Assembly (NCBI GenBank): GCA_900317755.1
Contig: ONHZ01000005.1
Location: forward strand, 22,358-86,357
Direction: 5' to 3'
DNA from: an uncultured Lachnospiraceae bacterium
Lineage (GTDB): Bacteria; Bacillota; Clostridia; Lachnospirales; Lachnospiraceae
DNA length: 64,000 nt
Shown: positions 35,151 through 43,916 of the stretch, one piece after another
How the letters are laid out: every line of letters starts with the position of its first letter
How positions within the stretch are numbered: the first letter of the stretch is position 1
Translations under genes and position numbers: made by a program
The notes under the pieces: generated by a model
What the model was told of the DNA's origin: nothing
What the model saw: only the letters and a program-made list of their open reading frames with translations
The model's database searches: none

Positions 35151-36938
35151 ATGATGAGGTCACTTTATTCCGGCGTTGCTGGTCTCAAGACACACCAGAC
35201 ACGTATGGATGTCATTGGTAACAACATTGCAAATGTCAATACCACAGCTTTCAAATCTTCTTCCGTAAATTTCGAAGATGTCATGTATCAGAATCTTTCA
35301 AATGCATCCGGCGCCACTGCTACGACAGGCGGTGTCAATGCAAAGCAGATTGGTCTCGGCGTTACGACCGGTGCTACGAAGATTTCCATTACGAACGGCG
35401 GCTCTGCACAGTCAACAGGTGATGCACTTGATATCAGGCTTGCAGATGGCAAAGCCACAAATTTCTTCATCGTAAACAACGGCTCAAAAAATCTTTTTAC
35501 CCGTTCAGGTTCTTTCTATCTTGATTCAGCAGGAAATCTTGCGATGACCACGACTGGTTTCCAGGTTATGGGCTGGCAGACAACCAAGGACAATCAGGGC
35601 AATATCACAATTCAGAAGGACATGGTTTCCGCCCTTCACATCAACAGCCCAGAAAATCAGACTTCAAATCCTGAGGCTACGACACAGGCACATCTTACAG
35701 GTCTTGCTGATAAGACAGATACAAATATGACCTCAGAGGCCGGAAAGACCTTTACCCTTAATCTTTATGATAATCTTGGCTATTCCTATACAGCAAGGTT
35801 TTCAATGAAGGTATATGATGAAGCAGCGGGTACCTTCACAGTAAAGCTTACAAATATCTACGATGACAACAATACCGATGTTCTTGACCAGTGGGAGAAG
35901 CTTTCCACAGACAATACACTTGACAAGATTTTCGGTGATCCGGATTCATCCTCAAGGACTTCCTATTCATTAGGTTCTGATTATTCTCTTGTAAATGGCT
36001 ATCTCTGCTACACTTCAGGTGGAAAGACATATTACTCCACACAGCCTGTAGCTAACATCACTAACATCACTGCCTCTACGAATGTTGAGTTTCAGCAGGG
36101 TACTATGGGAACCAATGGAACAGTTACACCTACAGCAGGTACTACAAATGTAAACAAGACAATTTCTGATATTTACGGATATTCAGGAAGCTCATCAAGC
36201 GGAAGCGGCGCTATTTCACCTACAGGCAGCACAACTACAACACTTTCAATTGATTCTGCTACTGGAAAACTCATAGCAGAGAGCAGCGATACAAATGTCC
36301 TTGTAAAGTACAACACAGCTGATGGTACTTTCTCTTATGTCATTGACAACAATGATGGAACAGGAATGGCTACAGAAGGTGGAGATACAGCACTCCTCAA
36401 GCTTTCTGCTTTGAGAAATCAGGGTGGTGCAGGTACGGATACACCTTTCCTTGACGGACTCCGTGACATTACAATGGATTTCTCTGCTACGAAGGATCTT
36501 GAGCACAGCGGGAATGCGACAGTTGCAGCAGATGGCGGTACCATTGCAAATAATGCCGTTGGCCGAGGCAAGGCACTTGGAAATCTCACCGGACTTTCAA
36601 TTGCTGAAAACGGCATGATTTACGGCTCATATTCAAACGGCAATACGACACTTCTTGGACAGATTGCAGTTGCCCAGTTCTCCAATGCATCCGGTCTTGA
36701 GTCCGTCGGAAACAACTGCTATGATACGACATTAAACTCTGGAGATTTCGATGGCATCGGAACAGACATCACATCAGATGGCGGCAAGATGAAGACCGGC
36801 CAGCTTGAGATGTCAAACGTCGATCTCGCCCAGGAATTCACAGATATGATCACAACGCAGCGTGGCTTCCAGGCCAACTCCAGAATCATCACGGTTTCTG
36901 ATACCCTGCTCGAGGAGCTGACGAATCTGAAACGTTAA
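35151..36938 (+). CDS. flgE: Flagellar hook protein FlgE
   Basis: A 595-residue hook subunit. The N-terminal rod/hook motif is complete (MRSLYSGVAGLKTHQTRMDV followed by IGNNIANVNTTAFKSS), as is the C-terminal D0 helix (LAQEFTDMITTQRGFQANSR followed by IITVSDTLLEELTNLKR). The middle 450 residues are Thr/Ser/Gly-rich and surface exposed. It is longer than E. coli FlgE (about 400), as often in Clostridia. Two adjacent ATG codons; the first is taken. A terminator follows. Confidence 0.96.
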   Translation: MMRSLYSGVAGLKTHQTRMDVIGNNIANVNTTAFKSSSVNFEDVMYQNLSNASGATATTGGVNAKQIGLGVTTGATKISITNGGSAQSTGDALDIRLADGKATNFFIVNNGSKNLFTRSGSFYLDSAGNLAMTTTGFQVMGWQTTKDNQGNITIQKDMVSALHINSPENQTSNPEATTQAHLTGLADKTDTNMTSEAGKTFTLNLYDNLGYSYTARFSMKVYDEAAGTFTVKLTNIYDDNNTDVLDQWEKLSTDNTLDKIFGDPDSSSRTSYSLGSDYSLVNGYLCYTSGGKTYYSTQPVANITNITASTNVEFQQGTMGTNGTVTPTAGTTNVNKTISDIYGYSGSSSSGSGAISPTGSTTTTLSIDSATGKLIAESSDTNVLVKYNTADGTFSYVIDNNDGTGMATEGGDTALLKLSALRNQGGAGTDTPFLDGLRDITMDFSATKDLEHSGNATVAADGGTIANNAVGRGKALGNLTGLSIAENGMIYGSYSNGNTTLLGQIAVAQFSNASGLESVGNNCYDTTLNSGDFDGIGTDITSDGGKMKTGQLEMSNVDLAQEFTDMITTQRGFQANSRIITVSDTLLEELTNLKR

Positions 36939-36963
36939 TTGAAAAACGATTAATCTCAACATT

Positions 36964-37007
36964 TAGTATTATTTGTCTCATTAGAGCACAAATAATACTA
37001 TTTTTTT
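36964..37007 (+). terminator. Rho-independent terminator after flgE
   Basis: A perfect 13-bp inverted repeat TAGTATTATTTGT/ACAAATAATACTA (36964-36976, 36988-37000) followed by seven T. It splits the flagellar cluster into transcription units. Confidence 0.85.
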
Positions 37008-37018
37008 CGTTTAAAATG

Positions 37019-37047
37019 TAGACATTATTACCAAAATAATATAAAAT
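37019..37047 (+). promoter_or_regulatory. Sigma-A-type promoter before motA
   Basis: -35 TAGACA (37019-37024), 17-nt spacer, -10 TAAAAT (37042-37047), immediately after the flgE terminator. Confidence 0.7.
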
Positions 37048-37102
37048 ATCCTGTGATTGTTTTTGGGGAAAGTTTATTTTTCTTTGAAAGGGCGGTAATA
37101 GT

Positions 37103-37915
37103 TTGGACGTAGCAACCTTAGGAGGCATGCTTGGCGGCCTCATGGTTATTGTATTCGGTGTTATTTCATCTGCCGGCGTAGGTGGCTTTAAGTACTTCAT
37201 GGATGCACCATCATTTATCATCACGATTGGCGGCTCCATCTGTTCACTTCTTGCCAGCCGAAAGATTGCAGATGTAAAGACCGGTTTCAAATCTATGAAA
37301 TATGCTATCAATGAGCCTGCCTGCGGGAATCCGAATGATGTCATAAAGCAGATCATCGAGATGTCGAATATTTCAAGAAAAGAAGGACTTCTTGCACTCG
37401 AAAGCTATGCTGACAATATTTCAGACGACTTCATGAAGAAGGGCGTCATGCTGATCGTCGATGGTACTGAAGGCGACCTGGTCCGCTCCATCCTTGAGAG
37501 CGATATGTCCGCTATGGACGACAGGCACAAGTCTGTTCAGGGCTTCTGGGATTACTGGTCCACACAGGGACCTGCCTGGGGAATGATCGGTACACTGATC
37601 GGTCTCGTTATCATGCTTCAGAATATGTCAGATGCAGCGTCTATCGGACCTGCAATGGCAGTTGCCCTTATTACTACACTGTACGGCTCGGTTCTTGCAA
37701 ACTGGATCTGTGTTCCTACCTGCGAGAAGCTGAAGGAGAACAATTCCATCGAGCTTTCTGTCAGGTCCATCATGGTTGAAGGAATTCTTTCTATCCAGGC
37801 TGGTGAGAATCCGCACATCATAGAAGAGAAGCTGAAGACCTTCATAGCACCTGCAGACAGACAGTCTGCTGCAGAAGGCGAAGGTGAGGGTGCAGCCGCC
37901 GGAGGCAATTCATGA
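37103..37915 (+). CDS. motA: Flagellar stator protein MotA
   Basis: A 270-residue stator subunit with four membrane segments (about 8-28, 32-50, 150-170 and 180-200). The large cytoplasmic loop and the TM3-TM4 part GPAWGMIGTLIGLVIMLQNM with the conserved proline are present. The start is a TTG (GGDVAT-type start is MDVATLGG); GAAAGGGCGG lies upstream. With MotB it forms the ion channel driving rotation. Confidence 0.95.
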   Translation: MDVATLGGMLGGLMVIVFGVISSAGVGGFKYFMDAPSFIITIGGSICSLLASRKIADVKTGFKSMKYAINEPACGNPNDVIKQIIEMSNISRKEGLLALESYADNISDDFMKKGVMLIVDGTEGDLVRSILESDMSAMDDRHKSVQGFWDYWSTQGPAWGMIGTLIGLVIMLQNMSDAASIGPAMAVALITTLYGSVLANWICVPTCEKLKENNSIELSVRSIMVEGILSIQAGENPHIIEEKLKTFIAPADRQSAAEGEGEGAAAGGNS

Positions 37916-38868
37916 AAAAGAAACCAGATCCGCCCAAATCTTTCCCTCTGTGGCAAAGTACATTTTCGGATCTCATGAATCTGCTTCTCTGCTTTTTCGT
38001 TTTGCTTTTCTCTATGTCTTCTATTAATGAAGACAAGTACCAGATGGTGGTAAATTCCCTGCAGACAGCCTTTACTTCGATCATGGCGACAGGCGGAAAT
38101 TCCATCGTGGCAGGAAGCATGGTCTCAAGCGGCATTTCCCAGCTGCCGGATTTTTCGAATTACTTTGGAGATTCTCTTTCAAAGGGTGATGCAAACGGCG
38201 AATCAGATACCGGTACAGTTCCTATGACTGATGAGTCTTCGAAGGATACGAATCCTGATGCGGATTCCACTTCTGATACGACAGAGACTGCAAAAGAGAC
38301 CGGACAGGACGAATCGAAGAATTCTGAAGGAACGTCTGATGTCTCGGTTACAGATGCAGAGGAAAAGCTGAACCAGGCATCCTACGAAGAAAGCGAAAAG
38401 ATGGCTGAGGATATTGAATCTCAGGCACAGCAGTACGGCATTCAGGATATGGTGCAGGTCGATTACAATGGCGACTTTGTTACGATTACTCTTTCTGGTG
38501 CACTTTTGTTTGACAGCGGTTCTGCTGAGCTTAGATCAGAGGCACAGCCGCTGATTGAGAAGCTTGCGAAGATACTTGAGAATTACCCTTCGAACCTTAT
38601 TGATGTCGAAGGACATACGGACAATGTTCCGATCAAGTCATCAAAGTTTGAATCAAATGATGTACTTTCGATGTACAGGGCTCTTGATGTTGCAAATCTG
38701 ATCAGGGAAAACAGTGTACTTGATCCTGGACATATTATTTCAACCGGCAGGGGAGATTACAATCCTGTAGCGGACAATTCGACACCGGAAGGAAGAGCAA
38801 GAAACCGGCGTGTTGAGATAAAGGTATACAATTCCTACAATTCGGACTCGATACAGAGCACAAACTGA
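37912..38868 (+). CDS. motB: Flagellar stator protein MotB
   Basis: A 318-residue stator subunit that anchors to peptidoglycan. The TM helix has the ion-binding Asp in FSDLMNLLLCFFVLLFSMSS; the C-terminal OmpA-like domain has DVEGHTDNVPI and GRARNRRVEIKV. An ~80-residue Ser/Thr/Asp-rich linker (about 88-165) separates them and is longer than in E. coli. Overlaps motA by 4 nt. Coupling ion cannot be decided from this. Confidence 0.95.
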   Translation: MKKKPDPPKSFPLWQSTFSDLMNLLLCFFVLLFSMSSINEDKYQMVVNSLQTAFTSIMATGGNSIVAGSMVSSGISQLPDFSNYFGDSLSKGDANGESDTGTVPMTDESSKDTNPDADSTSDTTETAKETGQDESKNSEGTSDVSVTDAEEKLNQASYEESEKMAEDIESQAQQYGIQDMVQVDYNGDFVTITLSGALLFDSGSAELRSEAQPLIEKLAKILENYPSNLIDVEGHTDNVPIKSSKFESNDVLSMYRALDVANLIRENSVLDPGHIISTGRGDYNPVADNSTPEGRARNRRVEIKVYNSYNSDSIQSTN

Positions 38869-38900
38869 GTTTTCGGAATATTTTTACGAAAGGTTTTGTC

Positions 38901-39434
38901 ATGAAGAAATCATTACTGACCGTTGTGAATTTTGCACTGACACTTATCAATGTCATTCTTACCGCAGTGATTGTCGTTGCTGTGGTGCCAGAAGTAAAGA
39001 ATGTAAACACCTTGGTCTCAAAGGTTGCATCTGCGATAGACTTAGACCTCGAAGCCGGGGCTGCAGACAGTTCGGTAGAACAGGTAGATCTCACAAAGGT
39101 TCAGGCATATACCCTTGCTGACCAGATGACCATTAATCTTCAGCCGGGCAGCGATGGCAAAGAGCATTACGCCGTCATTACTGTTTCTCTGAATGTAAAT
39201 AAAGACAGTGAAGATTTCAAGACATATTCTGCAGGCCTTACCACCGGAGGCGACGGCTCCTATGATGCAAACATCAAGGATGCAGTGATTAAGGTGGTTT
39301 CAGGATATACAATAGATGAATTCAGAGGAGATATGAATTCTGTACAGGATTCAGTAAAGGCTTCCCTGAACAAGATGTTTGGAAGCGCAGACCTCATCAG
39401 CTCTGTCAGCTTCTCAAGTGTTTCATACCAGTGA
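38901..39434 (+). CDS. fliL: Flagellar basal-body-associated protein FliL
   Basis: A 177-residue protein: one N-terminal membrane helix (about 8-30) and a periplasmic domain (DQMTINLQPGSDGKEHYAVI, with the family beta strands and a SVQDSVKASLNKMFG helix). FliL supports stator function. Assigned from topology, size and place between motB and fliM; sequence of the family is poorly conserved. Confidence 0.85.
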   Translation: MKKSLLTVVNFALTLINVILTAVIVVAVVPEVKNVNTLVSKVASAIDLDLEAGAADSSVEQVDLTKVQAYTLADQMTINLQPGSDGKEHYAVITVSLNVNKDSEDFKTYSAGLTTGGDGSYDANIKDAVIKVVSGYTIDEFRGDMNSVQDSVKASLNKMFGSADLISSVSFSSVSYQ

Positions 39435-39457
39435 ATTTAGCATAAAAGAGTGTACTG

Positions 39458-40447
39458 ATGAGTGATGTATTATCACAAGCTGAAATAGACAGCCTCCTTG
39501 ATTCACTGAAGACAGGTACAGTTGACCTCGAGGAGATGAAGAAATCCTCGGAAAATGTCGTCAAAGATTATGATTTCGCCCGTCCTTCGAAGTTCTCAAA
39601 AGAGCATTTAAGGACACTGGAGATTATTATCGAGCATTACGGCAGGCTTCTGTCAACGAATCTTCCGATCTACCTCAGGGAGAACATCACGGTTGAAGTG
39701 GTGAATTCCGAGGCAGTCACATATATGGAATTTACGAATGCTCTTTCGAATCCTGTCATACTTGGAATTGTGGATTTTGCACCACTCCAGGGAAATATCA
39801 TCGTAGAGATGGCATCAAAGCTTGGCTTTGCAATTGTTGACAGGATGCTGGGCGGTCAGGGACTTCCACTTGAGAAGACAAGAGACTTTACCGAAATTGA
39901 GCTTCTCATCATAGAGCGTGTTATGACTAACTGTGTTGAACTTTTGCGTGAACCTTGGGAAAATGTCGTAGAGATATCACCGAGGCTTGACAGGATAGAG
40001 ACGAATTCCCAGTTTGCCCAGATTATTTCTCCTTCCGAGATGATTGCCATCGTCACACTGAATATCAAGCTGGGGCCGAATGCAGAAGGCATGATGAATA
40101 TCTGTCTTCCCTACCTTACGCTTGAGCCTGTGATGGACAAGCTGAATACCAAGTTCTGGTATTCAAATATGCAGGAGAAGACCGGTGAGGATTATACTGA
40201 GGATATTGAAGACCTTTTGAAGCGGGCGGATGTTCCTATTACAGCTGTACTTGGAAACAGTACGATCAATGTCAGTGATTTTGCTTCACTTCAGGTGGGC
40301 GATATCATCAGACTTGACAAAAAGGTAAATGATGAACTTGACATATATGTTGGAGATATTAAAAAATTCGAAGCACTTCCCGGAACAGTCGGGAAGGATT
40401 ATGCAGTTAGACTTACTAGTATCCTAAGGGAGGAAGAAGATGGGTGA
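39458..40447 (+). CDS. fliM: Flagellar motor switch protein FliM
   Basis: A 329-residue switch protein. The N-terminal CheY-P-binding peptide is SDVLSQAEIDSLLDSL; then the CheC-like middle domain (DFARPSKFSKEHLRTLEIII, LGGQGLPLEKTRDFTEIELL) and the C-terminal SpoA/FliN-like domain. Overlaps fliY by 8 nt. Confidence 0.97.
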   Translation: MSDVLSQAEIDSLLDSLKTGTVDLEEMKKSSENVVKDYDFARPSKFSKEHLRTLEIIIEHYGRLLSTNLPIYLRENITVEVVNSEAVTYMEFTNALSNPVILGIVDFAPLQGNIIVEMASKLGFAIVDRMLGGQGLPLEKTRDFTEIELLIIERVMTNCVELLREPWENVVEISPRLDRIETNSQFAQIISPSEMIAIVTLNIKLGPNAEGMMNICLPYLTLEPVMDKLNTKFWYSNMQEKTGEDYTEDIEDLLKRADVPITAVLGNSTINVSDFASLQVGDIIRLDKKVNDELDIYVGDIKKFEALPGTVGKDYAVRLTSILREEEDG

Positions 40448-41708
40448 CGCAGCTCTCTCACAGGAAGAAATAGATGCCCTTATGGCAAATACCGTTCAGG
40501 ATTTTTCAGACAATTCCACGAACGGGTTACTCACAAATGAAGAAATAGATACGATCGGCGAGATTTCAAACATTTCCATGGGTTCCGCCGCAACAGCACT
40601 GTTTTCGCTGGTGAACAAAAAAGTCGATATTTCCACACCTGTGGTTTCGATTTCAAACTGGGAAAAAATCATCAGCCTCTATGAAAAGCCTTGTGTTCTG
40701 ATAAAGATCGCTTATACAAAAGGTATAGACGGCTCGAACCTTCTCATACTGAAGGAGAATGATGTCAAGATCATTACGAATCTCATGATGGGTGGAGATG
40801 GTACGAATGTTGATAATATGGAGCTTGGAGAAATCGAGCTTTCTGCTATTTCTGAAGCCATGAACCAGATGATGGGTTCTGCTGCCACGTCGCTTGCTAC
40901 GATGCTTGGCGGACCTGTCGATATTTCACCACCACAGTCAGACCTTCTTGATCTTCAGGATGATTCAGTTCCAAAGGAAGTTGGAGATTATCAGAATGGG
41001 GATTTTGTAGAGATCAGATTCAGACTGATTATTGGCGACCTTGTAGATTCGTTTATCATGCAGCTTTATCCAATAGAAGTCGCAAAGAAGATGGTAAACG
41101 ACATCAAGCATAATATGCAGGAAGATAATGATTCTACTGTCTCGAATGGCGCTTCTACTGCATCAGCGCCTGCTGCAACTCCTGATCTGTCAGGTGCACA
41201 GGACATGAATCCATCAGGTTCCGGAATGCCTGATTCATTTGCTGGCATGCAGAATTACACACAGACAGGTATGCCTGATTTTGGTATGTCTGGTCAGCAA
41301 ATGCCACAGATGGCGCCTCAGATGGGTGGAATGCAGCCGGGCTATGGCATGCCGAATCCTCAGATGGGCTACCAGCAAAGCTATGGAAATCCTGCTCCTC
41401 AGCCGAGTGTGAGTGTACAGCCGGCACAGTTTACGCCTCTTACTGCAAATCAGCTTGTCGGGAACATTAACCCTGAGAATATTGGTCTCATTATGGATGT
41501 TCCGCTTGAAGTCACAGTAGAGCTTGGCCGTACACACAAATCTATTAAGGAGATTCTGGATTTTGCACCTGGCACGATTATTGAGCTGAACAAAATAGCA
41601 GGTGAGCCTATTGATGTACTTGTTAATGGCAAATATGTTGCAAAGGGCGAAGTAGTGGTCATTGAAGAATCATTTGGAATAAGGATTACTGAAATCATAA
41701 AAGAATGA
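40440..41708 (+). CDS. fliY: Flagellar switch protein/CheY-P phosphatase FliY
   Basis: A 422-residue protein. It opens with LSQEEIDALMANTV, a CheY-P-binding peptide like that of FliM. Two CheC-type active sites with ExxN are present (GEISNISMGSAATAL and SEAMNQMMGSAATSL), so phosphatase activity is expected. A Met/Gln/Pro/Gly-rich linker (about 240-320, for example MPQMAPQMGGMQPGYGMP) leads to the C-terminal FliN-type SpoA domain (DVPLEVTVELGRTHKSIKEI). It replaces FliN in this organism. Confidence 0.96.
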   Translation: MGDAALSQEEIDALMANTVQDFSDNSTNGLLTNEEIDTIGEISNISMGSAATALFSLVNKKVDISTPVVSISNWEKIISLYEKPCVLIKIAYTKGIDGSNLLILKENDVKIITNLMMGGDGTNVDNMELGEIELSAISEAMNQMMGSAATSLATMLGGPVDISPPQSDLLDLQDDSVPKEVGDYQNGDFVEIRFRLIIGDLVDSFIMQLYPIEVAKKMVNDIKHNMQEDNDSTVSNGASTASAPAATPDLSGAQDMNPSGSGMPDSFAGMQNYTQTGMPDFGMSGQQMPQMAPQMGGMQPGYGMPNPQMGYQQSYGNPAPQPSVSVQPAQFTPLTANQLVGNINPENIGLIMDVPLEVTVELGRTHKSIKEILDFAPGTIIELNKIAGEPIDVLVNGKYVAKGEVVVIEESFGIRITEIIKE

Positions 41709-41712
41709 CTTC

Positions 41713-41741
41713 TTGATAAATTGTGATAATTAATGTAAAAT
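41713..41741 (+). promoter_or_regulatory. Promoter before cheY
   Basis: -35 TTGATA (41713-41718), 17-nt spacer, -10 TAAAAT (41736-41741), 38 nt before cheY. It overlaps an AT-rich terminator-like hairpin. Confidence 0.55.
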
Positions 41742-41759
41742 ATATTATCAGTTTTTTTT
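41724..41759 (+). terminator. Possible AT-rich terminator after fliY
   Basis: TGATAAT (41724-41730) pairs with ATTATCA (41744-41750) over a 13-nt loop, followed by G and eight T. The stem is only seven weak pairs, so termination would be partial at most. Confidence 0.35.
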
Positions 41760-41778
41760 ACAGTGTAGGAGATAGAAG

Positions 41779-42141
41779 ATGGCAAAAAACATTCTGATCT
41801 GTGATGACGCAGCATTTATGCGTATGATGATCAAGGATATTCTTACAAAAAACGGCTACAACGTAGTTGGCGAAGCAGAGAACGGAAATAAAGCCATTGA
41901 GGCATATAGCGAGCTGAAACCAGACCTTGTTCTCATGGATATTACCATGCCTGAGCTTGATGGAATCGGTGCACTTAAGGGCATAAAGAAAAATGACCCA
42001 AATGCCAATGTCATTATGTGTTCTGCTATGGGACAGCAGGCAATGGTTATCGAGGCAATACAGTCCGGCGCAAAGGACTTTATCGTGAAGCCTTTCCAGG
42101 CAGAGCGAGTTCTTGAAGCTGTGAAAAAAGTTATAGGCTGA
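41779..42141 (+). CDS. cheY: Chemotaxis response regulator CheY
   Basis: A 120-residue single receiver domain. Acidic pair in ICDDAAFMR (Asp9, Asp10), phospho-acceptor in VLMDITMPELDG, switch Ser in MCSAMG and Lys in VKPFQ are all intact. CheY-P binds FliM/FliY to change rotation. It lies between the switch and export-gate genes, as in B. subtilis. Confidence 0.97.
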   Translation: MAKNILICDDAAFMRMMIKDILTKNGYNVVGEAENGNKAIEAYSELKPDLVLMDITMPELDGIGALKGIKKNDPNANVIMCSAMGQQAMVIEAIQSGAKDFIVKPFQAERVLEAVKKVIG

Positions 42142-42144
42142 TGG

Positions 42145-42537
42145 ATGTTTCTTACTCTTTCTTCTTCAGGCAGTACGAATCCTGTCGTTCAGTTTATTGT
42201 TGTACTTCTGATTTTTATTGGAGTACTCGGGCTCACTTTCTACACTACAAAATGGGTGGCAGGCTACCAGAAGAAAATAAATACAAACAAAAATCTGAAG
42301 ATCATCGAGACGATAAAGGTTTCTTCAAACAAATACCTTGAGATTGTTGAAGCAGGGAAGGATAAATATTTTCTGATAGGTATTGGCAAAGATGAAGTCA
42401 CTTCTATTGGTGAGATTCCAAAGGACGCTTTGGATCTTGACGATGAAGAGAAGGAGAGCTTTGCAGCGCATTCAGGAACTACTGCAAGCTTTAAGGAATT
42501 TTTTAATGCATTCAAATCCAAAAAAGATGATTCATAA
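42145..42537 (+). CDS. fliO: Flagellar biosynthesis protein FliO (FliZ-type)
   Basis: A 130-residue protein with one membrane helix (about 12-36) followed by a small basic domain (NLKIIETIKVSSNKYLEIVE, the FliO signature) and an acidic tail. It helps assemble the FliP ring. Assigned by place between cheY and fliP plus motif. Overlaps fliP by 32 nt. Confidence 0.88.
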   Translation: MFLTLSSSGSTNPVVQFIVVLLIFIGVLGLTFYTTKWVAGYQKKINTNKNLKIIETIKVSSNKYLEIVEAGKDKYFLIGIGKDEVTSIGEIPKDALDLDDEEKESFAAHSGTTASFKEFFNAFKSKKDDS

Positions 42538-43555
42538 AAAAAACAGGCTTTCCAAAAGGAAAAAGATCTGTTGTGCCGTCAGTTTAAGCTTGGCGGCTTT
42601 TTTCTTAATATCTGCTATTGCACTTTTAATTGCACCAGCTACCGCCAAGGCGGCAGGGACTACGACGACTACGACGACAGATGAAAATGGAAATACCACT
42701 GTTGTAGATAATGGAAATGTTTCTAATGGGAATGCCAATTCCTCAAACCAGAGTCTTTACAATGGCGACAATTATGGCACAGGTGATAATACATCAAATA
42801 CTGGGAATCCATATACTACGCCATTTGAATACAGCAATGATTATGGTCCTACAAGCGGGGCTCCAAATGCATCAAATAATACGACCACAGATGGCAGAGG
42901 TTTTACGCTGACCTTCGATGGTGATAATGGAACGATGACATCGACGATTAGGATGTTCCTCGTTCTTACTGTTATTTCACTTGCGCCTTCGATCCTCGTG
43001 ATGCTGACATCATTTACGAAGATCATTGTCGTGCTGCATTTCATTCGTAGTGCACTGAATACCCAGACTGCACCTCCAAACCAGGTCATTACAGGACTTG
43101 CACTTTTTCTTACGCTTTTCATTATGTGGCCTACTTTTCAGGATATCAATTCCAATGCCATTCAGCCGCTGGATCGTGGTGACATTACCTTTGAACAGGC
43201 GATCCCAAAGGCAGAGGAGCCGCTTCGTGAATTCATGTATGGACAGACCCAGACGAAGGATGTAGATTTGTTCTGTGATATCGCAAATGTCACTTATGAT
43301 GACTATGATGATGTGCCATTTATTATCCTTGTTCCTTCATTTATTTTAAGCCAGCTCAGGGAGGCATTTATTATTGGCTTCCTTGTATATATTCCGTTTA
43401 TCGTTATCGATATGGTAGTTTCATCGATTCTTATGTCGATGGGTATGATGATGCTTCCGCCTTCAATGATTTCTATGCCATTCAAGATTCTTCTGTTTAT
43501 TCTTGCAGATGGCTGGAATCTGATCATCGGAAGCCTTGTGAAGACATTCTACTGA
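42506..43555 (+). CDS. fliP: Flagellar biosynthesis protein FliP with long N-terminal extension
   Basis: An export-gate membrane protein; the family core starts near residue 133 (GFTLTFDGDNGTMTSTIRMF) and includes TSFTKIIVVLHFIRSALNTQ, PAEPLREFM-type segment (KAEEPLREFMYGQ) and the C-terminal ILADGWNLIIGSLVKTFY. Upstream are a signal-like helix (21-48) and a Thr/Asn/Gly-rich stretch of ~80 residues (51-130) not found in typical 220-250-residue FliPs. I chose ATG 42506, preceded by AAGGA; the frame is open further into fliO, and ATG 42527 is another option. Confidence 0.9.
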   Translation: MHSNPKKMIHKKNRLSKRKKICCAVSLSLAAFFLISAIALLIAPATAKAAGTTTTTTTDENGNTTVVDNGNVSNGNANSSNQSLYNGDNYGTGDNTSNTGNPYTTPFEYSNDYGPTSGAPNASNNTTTDGRGFTLTFDGDNGTMTSTIRMFLVLTVISLAPSILVMLTSFTKIIVVLHFIRSALNTQTAPPNQVITGLALFLTLFIMWPTFQDINSNAIQPLDRGDITFEQAIPKAEEPLREFMYGQTQTKDVDLFCDIANVTYDDYDDVPFIILVPSFILSQLREAFIIGFLVYIPFIVIDMVVSSILMSMGMMMLPPSMISMPFKILLFILADGWNLIIGSLVKTFY

Positions 43556-43640
43556 CGATTCAGGATTTTACCTAAGCAGAAGGAAGCATATGGTAATTCG
43601 TTTTCTGATAGAAAATTTTGCATTTTTAAGGAGGTAGTAT

Positions 43641-43916
43641 ATGACTCAGGGACAGGTTCTTGATATTATGAGAGATTCCTTTTATACAGTTATTGTTTGC
43701 TCTGCGCCTCCGCTCATTGTATCACTTGTCGTAGGTCTGATACTTAGTATCCTGCAGACTGTCACATCTATTCAGGAGCAGACGCTTACCTTCGTTCCAA
43801 AGATTTTAGCTACATTTATTTCAATTATCATTTTTGGTTCATTTATTATGACTACGATTAATGAGTTTGTAGTAAGGCTTTGGACGAACTTCTCGGTATA
43901 TACACGAGGTGGTTGA
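43641..43916 (+). CDS. fliQ: Flagellar biosynthesis protein FliQ
   Basis: A 91-residue, two-helix export-gate subunit: MTQGQVLDIMRDSFYTVIVC, LVVGLILSILQTVTSIQEQT and LTFVPKILATFIS are family features. Strong AAGGAGG before the ATG. The stop overlaps the fliR ATG by one base. Confidence 0.97.
   Translation: MTQGQVLDIMRDSFYTVIVCSAPPLIVSLVVGLILSILQTVTSIQEQTLTFVPKILATFISIIIFGSFIMTTINEFVVRLWTNFSVYTRGG

Noticed and set aside
42383..42505. Extended FliP start inside fliO
   Set aside because: The extra residues are the out-of-frame reading of fliO; the ATG at 42506 has a ribosome site and precedes the signal-like helix.
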